From: Knoellia subterranea KCTC 19937
GTDB lineage: Bacteria; Actinomycetota; Actinomycetes; Actinomycetales; Dermatophilaceae
Length of the DNA: 64,000 nucleotides
Reading direction: 5' to 3'
Assembly (NCBI RefSeq): GCF_000768685.1
Contig: NZ_AVPK01000004.1
Coordinates: 124,001 to 188,000 of the forward strand
Made by a program: the position numbers and the translations under genes. The notes below the pieces were generated by a model, which was not told the DNA's origin, did no database searches, and worked only from the letters and a program-made list of their open reading frames with translations. How positions within the stretch are numbered: position 1 is the stretch's first letter; each line of letters opens with the position of its first letter. Shown here in pieces: positions 55,518 through 63,306 of the stretch.

Positions 55518-55563
55518 GAGAGAACTCGCTGTCCAGCCACGCGCTGGCGCGGCGAGTTCTCTC
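55518..55563 (+). terminator. Inverted repeat after thioredoxin
   Basis: GAGAGAACTCGC (55518-55529) and GCGAGTTCTCTC (55552-55563) are perfect 12-bp arms around 22 nt, followed by CTTTCG. It lies between trxA and the SGNH hydrolase gene on the same strand and probably terminates trxA. Confidence 0.65.
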
Positions 55564-55586
55564 CTTTCGACTGCTTGGATGGGCGG

Positions 55587-56522
55587 ATGCCGCACCCGTA
55601 CGTCGCACTCGGAGACTCGTATGCCGCGGGCGTCGGGGGTGGGGCCCGGCGCAGTGAGTGCTGGCGGGCCATGGACGGCTACCCCGTGCTGGTGGCCCGA
55701 GCCCTCGGACTCGACCTGGCCTACGAAGCCTGTCTCGGCGCGACGATCCGAGACGTCGAGCGGAAGCAGCTCTCCGCGCTGACGCCCGCCACGTCCCACG
55801 TCTCGCTCACGATCGGTGGCAACGACGTGGGGTTCACGCCGGTCCTCATCGAGTGCGCGAAGCCGTCCTGGATGGGGGACTCGGACGCGGCCATCGATGC
55901 GGCGCTCGCGACGCTTCGGACCGAACTGCCGTCACGGCTGGCGGGCGTTCTCGGGCGCATCACGCAGGGTGCGCCGACGGCGGAACTGGTGCTCACGGCA
56001 TACCCCGTGTTGTTCAACGGCGATGACTGCAACGCGCTGACGTTCTTCAGCCCGCACGAGATGCGGCGGCTGGAAGCCGGCGTGGACGAACTCGCCGGCG
56101 TCATCGGTGCGGCCGCCCGCGATGCCGACGCGCAGTTCGTCGATCCGCGGGCGGCGTTCGACGGCCACGCGATCTGTGACGCGCAGGAGTGGCTCAACGG
56201 TGCGTCCTGGCCGCTCGAGGTGTCCTTCCACCCCAATGGGATGGGGCATGCGGCCTACGCGCGACTCGTGCTCGACGCCTTTGGTCGTGGCGACAGTGAG
56301 CTGGGTCGGGAGCGGGACATCGCCATTGCCGAGCGTCCCTCGGCCCGAGGCGAGGCGCCGACCTTCGGGCTGCCCGACCTGCTCTCGGCGGAGAGTCTCG
56401 ACGGTGCGCGTCGGCACGGTCTCGACCCGGATCACGTCGAGCGACTCGTGCGGGAGGAACGCCACGACGAGCTGCACGCGCTCGATCGTCAGGTGAGGGC
56501 CCGGCTCGGGCAGCGTGACTGA
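55587..56522 (+). CDS. SGNH/GDSL-family hydrolase
   Basis: A 311-residue esterase-like enzyme. Block I is VALGDSYAAGVGGG (nucleophile Ser), block III is LTIGGNDVGFTP, and block V is the His in VSFHPNGMGHAAYARLV; the arrangement matches GDSL lipases. No signal peptide is visible, so it is probably cytosolic, which is a little unusual for the group. The last 80 residues form an unassigned extension (ERPSARGEAPTFGLPDLLSA). Octamers at 55619 and 55996. Confidence 0.88.
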   Translation: MPHPYVALGDSYAAGVGGGARRSECWRAMDGYPVLVARALGLDLAYEACLGATIRDVERKQLSALTPATSHVSLTIGGNDVGFTPVLIECAKPSWMGDSDAAIDAALATLRTELPSRLAGVLGRITQGAPTAELVLTAYPVLFNGDDCNALTFFSPHEMRRLEAGVDELAGVIGAAARDADAQFVDPRAAFDGHAICDAQEWLNGASWPLEVSFHPNGMGHAAYARLVLDAFGRGDSELGRERDIAIAERPSARGEAPTFGLPDLLSAESLDGARRHGLDPDHVERLVREERHDELHALDRQVRARLGQRD

Positions 56523-56561
56523 CGCCCTGAGCCGCCACCCCCGCGGCGGGGGCAAAAGAAT

Positions 56562-56591
56562 CAGCGCTGAACCGAGAGCGGTTCAGCGCTG
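56562..56591. terminator. Hairpin after the SGNH hydrolase
   Basis: CAGCGCTGAACCG pairs perfectly with CGGTTCAGCGCTG around AGAG (13 bp, 4-nt loop), following AAAAGAAT. It lies between convergent genes and can act for both. Confidence 0.85.
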
Positions 56592-56644
56592 TGGGGGTGG
56601 TGCATCGGCGCTCGTGAGAGCGCGGTGACGTGCCCGATGGAGGC

Positions 56645-56818
56645 TCAGATGGAGCGGTTGACCTGCTGGAACTGCGAGGCGACCATGAGCTCGTGGCTGG
56701 CGCGGGTGCTGTCCATGTCGACGACGGTGGACCAGCCGGACGTGCCGGGGCGACGGAAGTTGCGGAGCTTGTCAGCGATGCGGTGGGCGGTGGAGAGCGT
56801 GTGCGTGCGAGGGATCAT
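56645..56818 (-). CDS. Small protein of 57 residues divergent from LysR
   Basis: The reading frame MIPRTHTLSTAHRIADKLRN continues to HELMVASQFQQVNRSI and stops. Third codon positions are almost all G or C, which is the pattern of a real gene in this genome and is not shown by the overlapping plus-strand frame. It is Arg/Thr/Ser-rich with no membrane helix. The start is divergent from the LysR gene with an 82-bp AT-rich spacer that must hold both promoters, so LysR may control it. No ribosome binding site is apparent. Family unknown. Confidence 0.6.
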   Translation of the reverse strand: MIPRTHTLSTAHRIADKLRNFRRPGTSGWSTVVDMDSTRASHELMVASQFQQVNRSI

Positions 56819-56900
56819 GGAGATAATGATCCAGCGTTCAACTCCTTAGCACAACGTGACTTTACTTAGCGGTAATTAAGCCATGCTTTAGAGTTGTGGG

Positions 56901-57812
56901 ATGCTCGATCCGCATCGGCTCAGTGTGTTCCGTTCCGTCGTCGCCGGCGGGTCCGTGCAGGCCGCGGCCGACAACCTCGGCATGACCTCCAGCGCCGTCA
57001 GTCAGCACCTCAGCGCGCTCGCCCGTGAGACCGGCCTGACGCTCTTCCAGCGCGCCGGGCGAGGCATCGCCCCCACCCAGGCGGCCCTCGAACTCGCGGC
57101 CCAGAGCGAGGAGGCCATGAGCCAGTGGGGGCGCCTCGACTCCGTCGTCGCCGACCTGCGCGAGGGGCGCAGTGGTCGGCTGTCCGTCGGCTACTTCAGC
57201 TCGGCGGGCGCGGCCTGGATGCCGGCGCTCATCAAACGGCTCACCTTCGAGCACCCGGACCTCACCGTCGACCTCGTCCTCAACGAGCTCGCCAGCCGCA
57301 ACATCACGCCGGACATCGACGTCGTCATCGATCCTCCCGAGGGGGGAGGTCGCGCGGGCTATCGCCACGTGCCGCTCGCGAGCGATCCGTTCGTGGCGGT
57401 GGTCCCGGCCGAGCACGAGCTGGCCAAGGTCCGTTCGATTCCCCTCGCCGACGTGCGTGGTGAGACGTGGGTGTCCAATGACCTTGCGGGAAGCCTCGGC
57501 CACCGGATCGTCGTATCCGCCTGTGCCGCAGCGGGATTCACGCCGCGGTTCCGGGTGCAGGCGCAGGAGCACTTCTCGGCCATTGCGTTCGTCGCGGCCG
57601 GAGTCGGCATCTCGATCATGCCGCGCCTGGCGGCCCGTTTGCTGCCGCCGGAAGTCACGCGCATCCGGGTCACCGACCCGACCCCCGTGCGCGAGATCTC
57701 CGCACTCGTCCGCGAAACGGCGCGCCCCAACCCGTCGGCGCAGCGCCTGCTCGAGATGCTCCTCGAGCTCAACGCCCACCCGACCCGTCGCGGGCGGTCC
57801 GCCGACGCCTGA
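56901..57812 (+). CDS. LysR-family transcriptional regulator
   Basis: A 303-residue regulator. The N-terminal winged helix has LSVFRSVVAGGSVQAAADNL and MTSSAVSQHLSALARETGLT; residues 90-300 are the two-lobe periplasmic-binding-like effector domain (LSVGYFSSAGAAWMPALIK, then FVAAGVGISIMPRLAARLLP). The spacer upstream (56819-56900) is unusually AT-rich (TTACTTAGCGGTAATTAAG) and contains the likely operator between it and the divergent small gene. The effector is unknown. Confidence 0.92.
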   Translation: MLDPHRLSVFRSVVAGGSVQAAADNLGMTSSAVSQHLSALARETGLTLFQRAGRGIAPTQAALELAAQSEEAMSQWGRLDSVVADLREGRSGRLSVGYFSSAGAAWMPALIKRLTFEHPDLTVDLVLNELASRNITPDIDVVIDPPEGGGRAGYRHVPLASDPFVAVVPAEHELAKVRSIPLADVRGETWVSNDLAGSLGHRIVVSACAAAGFTPRFRVQAQEHFSAIAFVAAGVGISIMPRLAARLLPPEVTRIRVTDPTPVREISALVRETARPNPSAQRLLEMLLELNAHPTRRGRSADA

Positions 57813-57880
57813 GCTGCGCTGAGGAAGGTCTGAGCGACGCCTGAACCACGCTGGCCTCGGCCGCACGCAAACATGTGCCA

Positions 57881-57914
57881 TTGACGATGCTGTGTCACAC
57901 ACACTATGGTGTGA
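57881..57914 (+). promoter_or_regulatory. PadR-gene promoter with operator repeat
   Basis: TTGACG (57881-57886) lies 18 bp before TATGGT (57905-57910). TCACAC (57895-57900) and GTGTGA (57909-57914) form an inverted repeat covering the -10 region, a likely PadR operator. The ATG at 57918 follows directly, so the mRNA is probably leaderless. Confidence 0.65.
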
Positions 57915-57917
57915 TGC

Positions 57918-58268
57918 ATGGACGAAGACCTCATCGCAGGACACCTGCAGGAGCTCCGCAGGGGAACCGTGGTGCTCGCCTGCCTGACGACGCTGGCGCA
58001 GCCGCGTTATGGCTACGCCTTGCTCGAGACCCTCGCCGAGGCCGGTTTCGCGGTCGAGGGCAACACGCTCTACCCACTGCTCCGCCGACTCGAGAAGCAG
58101 GGCCTGCTGACGAGCGAGTGGAACACCGACGAGGCGCGGCCACGCAAGTTCTATCGGGTCAGCCCCGACGGCGCCGCCGTGCTCGACCAGCTCATGACCG
58201 AATGGCGATCGCTCGACGCGGCGATCGGCTCCCTCGACGGGGCCGCCGACAGAGGAGACACACGATGA
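57918..58268 (+). CDS. PadR-family regulator
   Basis: A 116-residue PadR-type winged-helix repressor: QELRRGTVVLACLTTLAQPR, YGYALLETLAEAGFAVEGNT, then the classic LYPLLRRLEKQGLLTSEWN. It is translationally coupled (ATGA) to a membrane-protein gene, the standard arrangement where PadR represses both. The C-terminal helix is short, typical of the PadR-s2 subgroup. Confidence 0.92.
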   Translation: MDEDLIAGHLQELRRGTVVLACLTTLAQPRYGYALLETLAEAGFAVEGNTLYPLLRRLEKQGLLTSEWNTDEARPRKFYRVSPDGAAVLDQLMTEWRSLDAAIGSLDGAADRGDTR

Positions 58269-59263
58269 CTGCCAGGAACAACACCAACACCAAGACCAAG
58301 AGCACGCTCGCCGACCGCTACATCCACACGGTCACGCGGCACCTGCCCACGGACGGCCGAGACGATGTCGCCCGCGAGCTCCGCGGAACCATTGCCGATG
58401 CCGTCGACGACAAGACGGCGGGCGGCCTCACCCCCGAGGACGCAGAGCGTGAGGCCGTGACCGAGCTCGGCGACCCGATCACGCTGGCGCGCAGTTATGG
58501 CGGGCGGCCGGGCTACCTCATCGGGCCGGGCATCTATCCCGACTACATCCGGCTCATGCGGGTCCTGCCCGCGATCGTCCTCCCACTCGTCCTCGTCGCG
58601 AACTTCATCGCGAAGGCCACGACGAGCGACGAGCACTGGGGTTCGATCCTGCTCGAGGCGTTCCTGCTCATGCTCTCGGTCGCGGTCCACCTCGCCTTCT
58701 GGGTGACGGTGACTTTCGCGATCATCGAGTGGTCCCGTCCCGAGGAGGAGCGCAACCGCCCCCTCGACTCGTGGAACCCGGACCAGCTGGCCGAGGTCCC
58801 CGGTCGTGGTGTCGGCCTCGGCGAGACGATCTTCGGCGCGGTCTTCGCAGTGGCGCTCGCAGCCATCGTGGCGTGGCAGTTCGGCGGAGTCGGCGGCAAC
58901 GCCATCCAGGTCCTCAACCCAGACGTGGACACGGTCTGGCAGGTCGCCCTCGTGGTGCTCATCGCACTCGATGCGGTGCTCGCCGTCCTCGTGTGGCGTG
59001 CCGGCCGGTGGACTCCGGTCCTCGCGGCCCTCAACGTCGCGACGAACGCCGCCTCCGCAACGCTGTTGCTCTGGTTGCTCAGCCGCGACGAGCTGCTCGT
59101 GGCAGATCTGCCGGGCCAGCTGGAGGAGAAGTTCGGCTGGTCGGCCGACTGGTCGGTACCCGTCGGCCTCGTGGGCGCGGGCATCGTCGTGGTCGCCGCG
59201 TGGGAGGCGATCGACTCGATCGTCAAGGCCCGCCGCGACGCCGGTGGTGCGGTCCGCTCCTGA
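58265..59263 (+). CDS. PadR-linked membrane protein with HAAS-like N-terminus
   Basis: A 332-residue protein. Residues 12-80 form a cytosolic HAAS/permease-prefix domain (YIHTVTRHLPTDGRDDVARE, then EREAVTELGDPITLARSYG), followed by about six membrane helices. Such HAAS proteins are commonly encoded beside PadR regulators and are thought to sense envelope state. The N-terminal Asn/Thr/Lys run (NNTNTKTKSTL) is low complexity. Function otherwise unknown. Confidence 0.8.
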   Translation: MTARNNTNTKTKSTLADRYIHTVTRHLPTDGRDDVARELRGTIADAVDDKTAGGLTPEDAEREAVTELGDPITLARSYGGRPGYLIGPGIYPDYIRLMRVLPAIVLPLVLVANFIAKATTSDEHWGSILLEAFLLMLSVAVHLAFWVTVTFAIIEWSRPEEERNRPLDSWNPDQLAEVPGRGVGLGETIFGAVFAVALAAIVAWQFGGVGGNAIQVLNPDVDTVWQVALVVLIALDAVLAVLVWRAGRWTPVLAALNVATNAASATLLLWLLSRDELLVADLPGQLEEKFGWSADWSVPVGLVGAGIVVVAAWEAIDSIVKARRDAGGAVRS

Positions 59264-59295
59264 GTCCTGACGTCAGCAGACAGTCCATTGCGTAT

Positions 59296-59318
59296 GCCGG
59301 GAGCTCACCGCTCCCGGC
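59296..59318. terminator. Hairpin between convergent genes, containing an octamer
   Basis: GCCGGGAGC (59296-59304) pairs with GCTCCCGGC (59310-59318) around TCACC; the pairing extends into TAT/GTA outside. The left arm includes part of the GTATGCCG copy at 59292. It separates the HAAS gene from the convergent DUF952 gene. Confidence 0.75.
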
Positions 59319-59337
59319 GTACGTCGGGAGCGGTCTG

Positions 59338-59688
59338 TCAGGAGGGCTGGCCGTGGGGCGGGTGGAGGAGTTTCGTGGCGATGACGGCCGAGGGGTTGAG
59401 TGGCCCGTAGACGTGGGGGAACTCCTCACCCGTCTCCGGGTTGCCGACCTCGCGGACGAGCGGCGACTCCAGCAGCGTCGGGTCGATCGTCAGGCGGACG
59501 AGGTCGTGCGGGACGGCGGCGTAGAAGTTCGCGAGGACGAAGTCGAGCTGCTCCTCATCGCAGCAGTGGATGAAGCCCTCCTCCTCCAGGGACCGGCCGA
59601 GCGTCGACTCGGTGAAGGTCCCCTCCGCCACGGCCCGCTCCCACGTCTCGGGCGCGGTGACATGAAAGATGACCGGGGTGGCGCTCAC
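59338..59688 (-). CDS. DUF952 family protein
   Basis: A 116-residue protein with the DUF952 pattern: VIFHVTAPETWERAVAEGTF, then LEEEGFIHCCDEEQLDFVLA and FPHVYGPLNPSAVIAT. This small family resembles glutathione-S-transferase-adjacent proteins but has no established role. The GTG start overlaps the stop of the upstream PPOX gene (59685-59688), so the two are coupled. Confidence 0.85.
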   Translation of the reverse strand: MSATPVIFHVTAPETWERAVAEGTFTESTLGRSLEEEGFIHCCDEEQLDFVLANFYAAVPHDLVRLTIDPTLLESPLVREVGNPETGEEFPHVYGPLNPSAVIATKLLHPPHGQPS

Positions 59689-60080
59689 TTCTGCGTCACC
59701 TTGTCGATCGACATGACGAGGATGACCCGGTCCGCCTTGTCCGGCGGGACGGGCGTGTCCGGATCGCCGTACCGCGCGCCGAGCACCGGATAGAACGCGC
59801 CCTCCGGGTCCGGCACGACCTCGGCCAGGCGCCCGCGCACCTCGATGAAGCGGAATGGGTTGTCCGGGTCGATGACCTCGAGTGCCATGCCGGGGTTGGC
59901 CTGCAGGTTGCGGAACTTCGCCCGCTTGTTCGTGTGCGTGAAACGCAACGTGTTGCTCTCCTCGTCCCACAGGAACCACATTGGGTTGACCTGTGGTGAG
60001 CCGTCGCGACGCACCGTCGCCAGATGGCCGTAGTTCGGGTCGCGCAGCAGGTGGGCCAGGGCCTCGGGAACGGTCGCCAT
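59685..60080 (-). CDS. PPOX-class F420-dependent enzyme
   Basis: A 131-residue split-barrel enzyme of the Rv1155-like type: LLRDPNYGHLATVRRDGSPQ, VNPMWFLWDEESNTLRFTHT and the cofactor segment NKRAKFRNLQANPGMALEVI. Members reduce small carbonyl compounds or biliverdin with F420H2. It heads a two-gene operon with the DUF952 protein and diverges from the GNAT gene. Confidence 0.88.
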   Translation of the reverse strand: MATVPEALAHLLRDPNYGHLATVRRDGSPQVNPMWFLWDEESNTLRFTHTNKRAKFRNLQANPGMALEVIDPDNPFRFIEVRGRLAEVVPDPEGAFYPVLGARYGDPDTPVPPDKADRVILVMSIDKVTQK

Positions 60081-60125
60081 GGAACCCAACCTACGCGTCC
60101 GGCATACCGGCGTAGTTTCGCCACC

Positions 60126-60608
60126 ATGACGACTCGCATCCGCGAAGCCACGCCCGACGACATCCCGGCGATCCTCGACCTCGTCCACGCGCTCGCGGTC
60201 TATGAGAAGGAACCCGATGCCGTCGAGGCGACGGAGGAGCACTTCCTCGCGGCGCTGTTCCCGACCGAGGGGACGCCGACGACGTTCGCCCACGTTGCCG
60301 AGGTCGACGGGGAGGTCGTCGGCATGGCGGTGTGGTTCCTCAGCTTCTCGACCTGGACCGGACGCAACGGCATCTGGCTCGAGGACCTCTTCGTCCAGCC
60401 CGAGCACCGGGGGAGTGGGCTGGGGCGCGAGCTCCTCGCGAGCCTCGCCGCGCTCTGCGTCGAGCGCGGGTACACGCGGCTCGAGTGGTGGGTGCTCAAC
60501 TGGAACGAGCCGTCGATCGGCTTCTACCGCAGCCTCGGCGCCGTCGCGCAGGACGAGTGGACGACGTTCCGCCTCGACGGCGACGTCCTCCGCGACCTCG
60601 GCACCTGA
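60126..60608 (+). CDS. GNAT N-acetyltransferase (diamine/SSAT-like)
   Basis: A 160-residue acetyltransferase: IREATPDDIPAILDLVHALA, WLEDLFVQPEHRGSGLGREL (acetyl-CoA loop) and the RLEWWVLNWNEPSIGFYRSL motif, which is typical of spermidine/spermine- and thialysine-type acetyltransferases. The substrate is probably a primary amine. The 45-bp spacer from the divergent PPOX gene includes an octamer inside a CTACGC...GCGTAG palindrome (60091-60114). Confidence 0.9.
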   Translation: MTTRIREATPDDIPAILDLVHALAVYEKEPDAVEATEEHFLAALFPTEGTPTTFAHVAEVDGEVVGMAVWFLSFSTWTGRNGIWLEDLFVQPEHRGSGLGRELLASLAALCVERGYTRLEWWVLNWNEPSIGFYRSLGAVAQDEWTTFRLDGDVLRDLGT

Positions 60609-60611
60609 ACC

Positions 60612-60668
60612 CCTGCCTTGTGTGCCTCAGCGGTCCCGTTTTGGGACCGCTGAGGCACACAAGGCAGG
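60612..60668. terminator. 26-bp perfect hairpin after the GNAT gene
   Basis: The arm at 60612-60637 (CCTGCCTTGTGTGCCTCAGC, then GGTCCC) pairs without mismatch to 60643-60668, with a GTTTT loop. This is much longer than a usual terminator. An octamer copy (60671) follows immediately. Confidence 0.85.
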
Positions 60669-60690
60669 AGGTATGCCGTCCTGTCACCTT

Positions 60691-60752
60691 CGACTTCTTG
60701 CGCTGTTGGGACAACTCGCTGGCGCTCGCCGTCCCAACAGCGCAAGAAGTCG
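60691..60752. repeat. 22-bp perfect inverted repeat with 18-nt loop
   Basis: CGACTTCTTGCGCTGTTGGG plus AC (60691-60712) pairs perfectly with 60731-60752. The stem length and loop size are similar to the structured repeats at 43717 and 47588, and the arm also begins with CGACT, but the sequence differs otherwise. It ends three bases before the stop of the endonuclease remnant. Confidence 0.85.
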
Positions 60753-60754
60753 GG

Positions 60755-61313
60755 TCAGGGCCAGATGGACGTGACCCACTCGGGGTGGTCGATGAAGGGG
60801 TTGCGGTTGTGCTGCCACTGGGCGTGGATCCGCTCGTTGCGCCGCTTCTCGAAGGCGTCCGGCGGGTCGCCCGCACTCCACGCCTTGAGAACGGAGAGCA
60901 TGCCGATGTAGGGAGCGGTGTTGTTGTTGACCGACTCGTTCGGCTCGAGGTTGGCGAAGCCGTCACCACCCTCGTAGCGGACCGCCATGTAGAAGATCAT
61001 CCGGGCAACGTCACCCTTGACCGAGTCGCGCGGCTCGAACGAGTCGCCGTCGCGCCAGCAGTCCGAGCACTGGTTGACCGCCGAGCCGCCGTTGTCGAAG
61101 TCGAGGTTGCCGCGGTCCGAGTTCACCGTGACGTCCTCGGGGCGGAGGTGGTGGACGTCGGTGCCGGGCCCGGGCCGCAGTGGCCGATCGGGCCGTGACG
61201 GCGGTGAGCGCGAGGACGGTCAGGAGGGCAGTCACGAGGAGCGCGACGACAGTGGTGGCAGGCATCGAGGTGCGCATCGAGGTGCGCGACGCAAGGGGCG
61301 CGGTGGTGGGCAT
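60755..61313 (-). pseudogene. Endonuclease I family gene with deleted catalytic region
   Basis: The N-terminal frame from ATG 61313 gives a signal peptide (TVVALLVTALLTVLALTAVT, ending about ARSATAA). Then the frame changes near 61185 and continues GPGTDVHHLRPEDVTVNSDR with DNGGSAVNQC, FEPRDSVKGDVARMIFYMAV and WQHNRNPFIDHPEWVTSIW, the C-terminal two thirds of a secreted endonuclease I. The segment expected between (with the catalytic His of the RxHVWxKSHG type) is missing. Deletion plus frameshift makes it inactive. An in-frame start inside the distal part would give an incomplete protein. Confidence 0.75.
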
Positions 61314-61481
61314 GGCGCTGAGCCTGCACCCGGCATACGCCGAGGTGGGCAAAGGCGAGGTGTGCGTTCGGCAAGGGTTTCGCAAAGTCGACCACCGCGT
61401 CCTGTCACAGGCCAGCGCCGGGCGGCGTCTTCATGTCAACAGGGCGCCAACCCGGCAGCCCGCCGCACGAAGGAGACGACG

Positions 61482-62072
61482 ATGGACGCTCGCATCCCCG
61501 CAGCCGAGGTCACCGGGGTCAAGGGCTGGCTCGTGAAGAGGATGACGAAGCGCATCCTCGGCCAGACGCCCGAATCGATCGGCGTCATGTGGCACCACCA
61601 GAAGATCTTCATGGACCTCGGCGGCATCGGGCGCAAGGTCGAGTCCTGGGACGAGCTCGACAAGAACCTTGCGACGTATGCCGTCATGGCGGCTGCCGCT
61701 CGGATCGGCTGCAGCTGGTGCCTGGACTTCAACTACTTCATGGCCCACAACAAGGGGCTCGACGAGACCAAGGCCCGCGAGGTACCGCGGTGGCGCGAGT
61801 CGGACGTGTTCACGCCGGTGGAGCGGCGCGTGCTCGAGTACGCCGAGGCGATGTGCGAGACCTCGCCGACGGTCACGGACGAGCTGTCGGCGTCGCTCCT
61901 CGAGGACCTCGGTGCCGCCGGGCTCATCGAGCTCACCGCGCGGGTCGGGTTCATGAACCTGTCGGCGCGGAGCAACGTCGCGCTCGGCATCCACAGTGAG
62001 GAGTTCGCCGCGGCGTGCGGGCTCGCTCCACTCGCCGCACCGGCGAGTGCGCCCGTAGCCTCGACCGCGTGA
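61482..62072 (+). CDS. Carboxymuconolactone decarboxylase-family protein, ECF41 partner
   Basis: A 196-residue AhpD-like protein. KNLATYAVMAAAARIGCSWC followed by LDFNYF holds the Cys-x2-Cys pair used in redox chemistry; the helical repeat ERRVLEYAEAMCETSPTVTD follows. Members of this group are regular genomic partners and targets of ECF41 sigma factors, and such a gene overlaps its end by 4 bp (GTGA). AAGGAG precedes the ATG at 61482. The region 61314-61481 upstream contains one octamer (61331) and no gene. Confidence 0.88.
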   Translation: MDARIPAAEVTGVKGWLVKRMTKRILGQTPESIGVMWHHQKIFMDLGGIGRKVESWDELDKNLATYAVMAAAARIGCSWCLDFNYFMAHNKGLDETKAREVPRWRESDVFTPVERRVLEYAEAMCETSPTVTDELSASLLEDLGAAGLIELTARVGFMNLSARSNVALGIHSEEFAAACGLAPLAAPASAPVASTA

Positions 62073-62971
62073 GCAACCGCGAGATGCGCGACGAGGAGAG
62101 GGGCGAGGACCCGTTCACGACGCACCGGAGCCTGCTCTTCACCGTGGCCTACGAGATGCTCGGGTCCGCCGCCGACGCCGAGGACGTCGTTCAGGACGCG
62201 TGGCTCAAGTGGTCCAAGGTCGACGCCACGACGGTGCAGGATCCGCGCGCCTACCTCGTACGGATCGTCAGTCGCACGGCCCTCGACCGACTGCGCGCGG
62301 TGTCGCGCCGGCGTGAGGAGTACGTCGGTCCGTGGCTTCCCGAACCGCTGCTCACGTCGCGCGACGTCGCCGAGGACGTCGAGCTCGCCGACTCGGTGTC
62401 GGTCGCGATGCTCCTCGTCCTCGAGACGCTGTCGCCAACGGAGCGGGCGGTGTTCGTCCTGCGCGAGGTGTTCGGGTTGGACTACGACGAGCTGGCGGAG
62501 GCGGTCGACAAGAGCGAGTCAGCGGTGCGGCAGATCGCGCACCGGGCACGATCCCACGTCCACGCCCGCCGACCCCGGGTCGACGTGACGCGGCGCGAGG
62601 CCGAGGTGGCGGTCTCGGCCTTCCGCTCGGCCCTCGAGACGGGCGACCTCCAGGCGCTCGCGGACATCCTCGCGCCGGACGTCGTGGCGCTCGCCGACGG
62701 TGGTGGAGTCAAGCAGGCCCTGCCCCGCCCGGTCCACGGGCGCGACAAGGTGTCGCGGCTCTTCACGGCAGGGTTCGCGCAGTTCCCGGGGGCGATCACG
62801 TTCGAGCCCCTCGAGCTCAACGGCTGGCCCGCCCTGCTCGTCCGTCTCAATGGCGAGGTCGACAGCGTCTTCGCGTTCGCCGTCGAGGACGGGCGCATCA
62901 CGGGCAGCTACGCCGTTCGCAACCCGGCCAAGCTGTCGCGCCTGCTCGCCGAGACGCACCTGTCTCGCTGA
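62069..62971 (+). CDS. ECF41-type RNA polymerase sigma factor
   Basis: A 300-residue sigma factor. Region 2 has LLFTVAYEMLGSAADAEDVV and AYLVRIVSRTALDRLRAVSR; the linker has WLPEP (in YVGPWLPEPLLT), the ECF41 signature; region 4 has LSPTERAVFVLREVFGLDYD. The C-terminal SnoaL-like domain (residues 190-300) contains DGGGVKQALPRPVHG and RNPAKLSRLL, corresponding to the DGGGK and NPDKL motifs. No anti-sigma gene is present, as expected; the extension acts as internal regulator. The CMD gene directly upstream is the likely target. Confidence 0.92.
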   Translation: MSNREMRDEERGEDPFTTHRSLLFTVAYEMLGSAADAEDVVQDAWLKWSKVDATTVQDPRAYLVRIVSRTALDRLRAVSRRREEYVGPWLPEPLLTSRDVAEDVELADSVSVAMLLVLETLSPTERAVFVLREVFGLDYDELAEAVDKSESAVRQIAHRARSHVHARRPRVDVTRREAEVAVSAFRSALETGDLQALADILAPDVVALADGGGVKQALPRPVHGRDKVSRLFTAGFAQFPGAITFEPLELNGWPALLVRLNGEVDSVFAFAVEDGRITGSYAVRNPAKLSRLLAETHLSR

Positions 62972-62983
62972 GACGAACCCTGA

Positions 62984-63038
62984 CGGCCTTTGTGTGTATG
63001 AGGCCACGCCGGAGCGTGGGCCCATACACACAAGGCCG
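62984..63038. terminator. Nested hairpin after ECF41
   Basis: CGGCCTTTGTGTGTATG pairs with CATACACACAAGGCCG leaving one T bulged, and an inner stem CCACGC/GCGTGG closes CGGA. Its end abuts the coding homology of a truncated membrane protein on the minus strand, so the deletion junction lies here. Confidence 0.8.
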
Positions 63039-63045
63039 ATAGGGG

Positions 63046-63306
63046 GCCGGACAGCGGGTTGCCGAGGAGCATGAGCAGGGCGGCGCCGAGCCCGATTCCG
63101 GCAGCGCCGAGAATGCGCTGGAGCCCGAGGATGGCGAGGAGGCCGGCCGCGATCGTGGCAGCCATGGCTCCGGCCTCGCCGAGGTAGTTGCCATCGAGTG
63201 TGCCGAACCAGAAGTCCAGGACGGCGGCGAAGGCGAGTCCCGCGACGACGCTGTAGATGGCGGCGGAGCTCAGCTGGATCCGGAGACGCGAGGAGAACCG
63301 CCTCAC
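63046..63306 (-). pseudogene. Fragment of a polytopic membrane protein
   Basis: The frame reads SSAAIYSVVAGLAFAAVLDF, then GEAGAMAATIAAGLLAILGL and GLGAALLMLLGNPLSG, three membrane helices. It resembles the central part of actinobacterial ABC-type or YhgE-like membrane proteins in which GNPLSG is followed by a long C-terminal domain. Here the homology ends at GNPLSG and the following codons come from the ECF41 hairpin. The N-terminal part is also lost. Adjacent TetR fragment suggests both were once a regulator-transporter pair. Confidence 0.6.

Noticed and set aside
56625-56849. 74-residue plus-strand frame near the LysR gene
   Set aside because: Poor third-position GC; the opposite-strand 57-residue frame has the expected codon bias.
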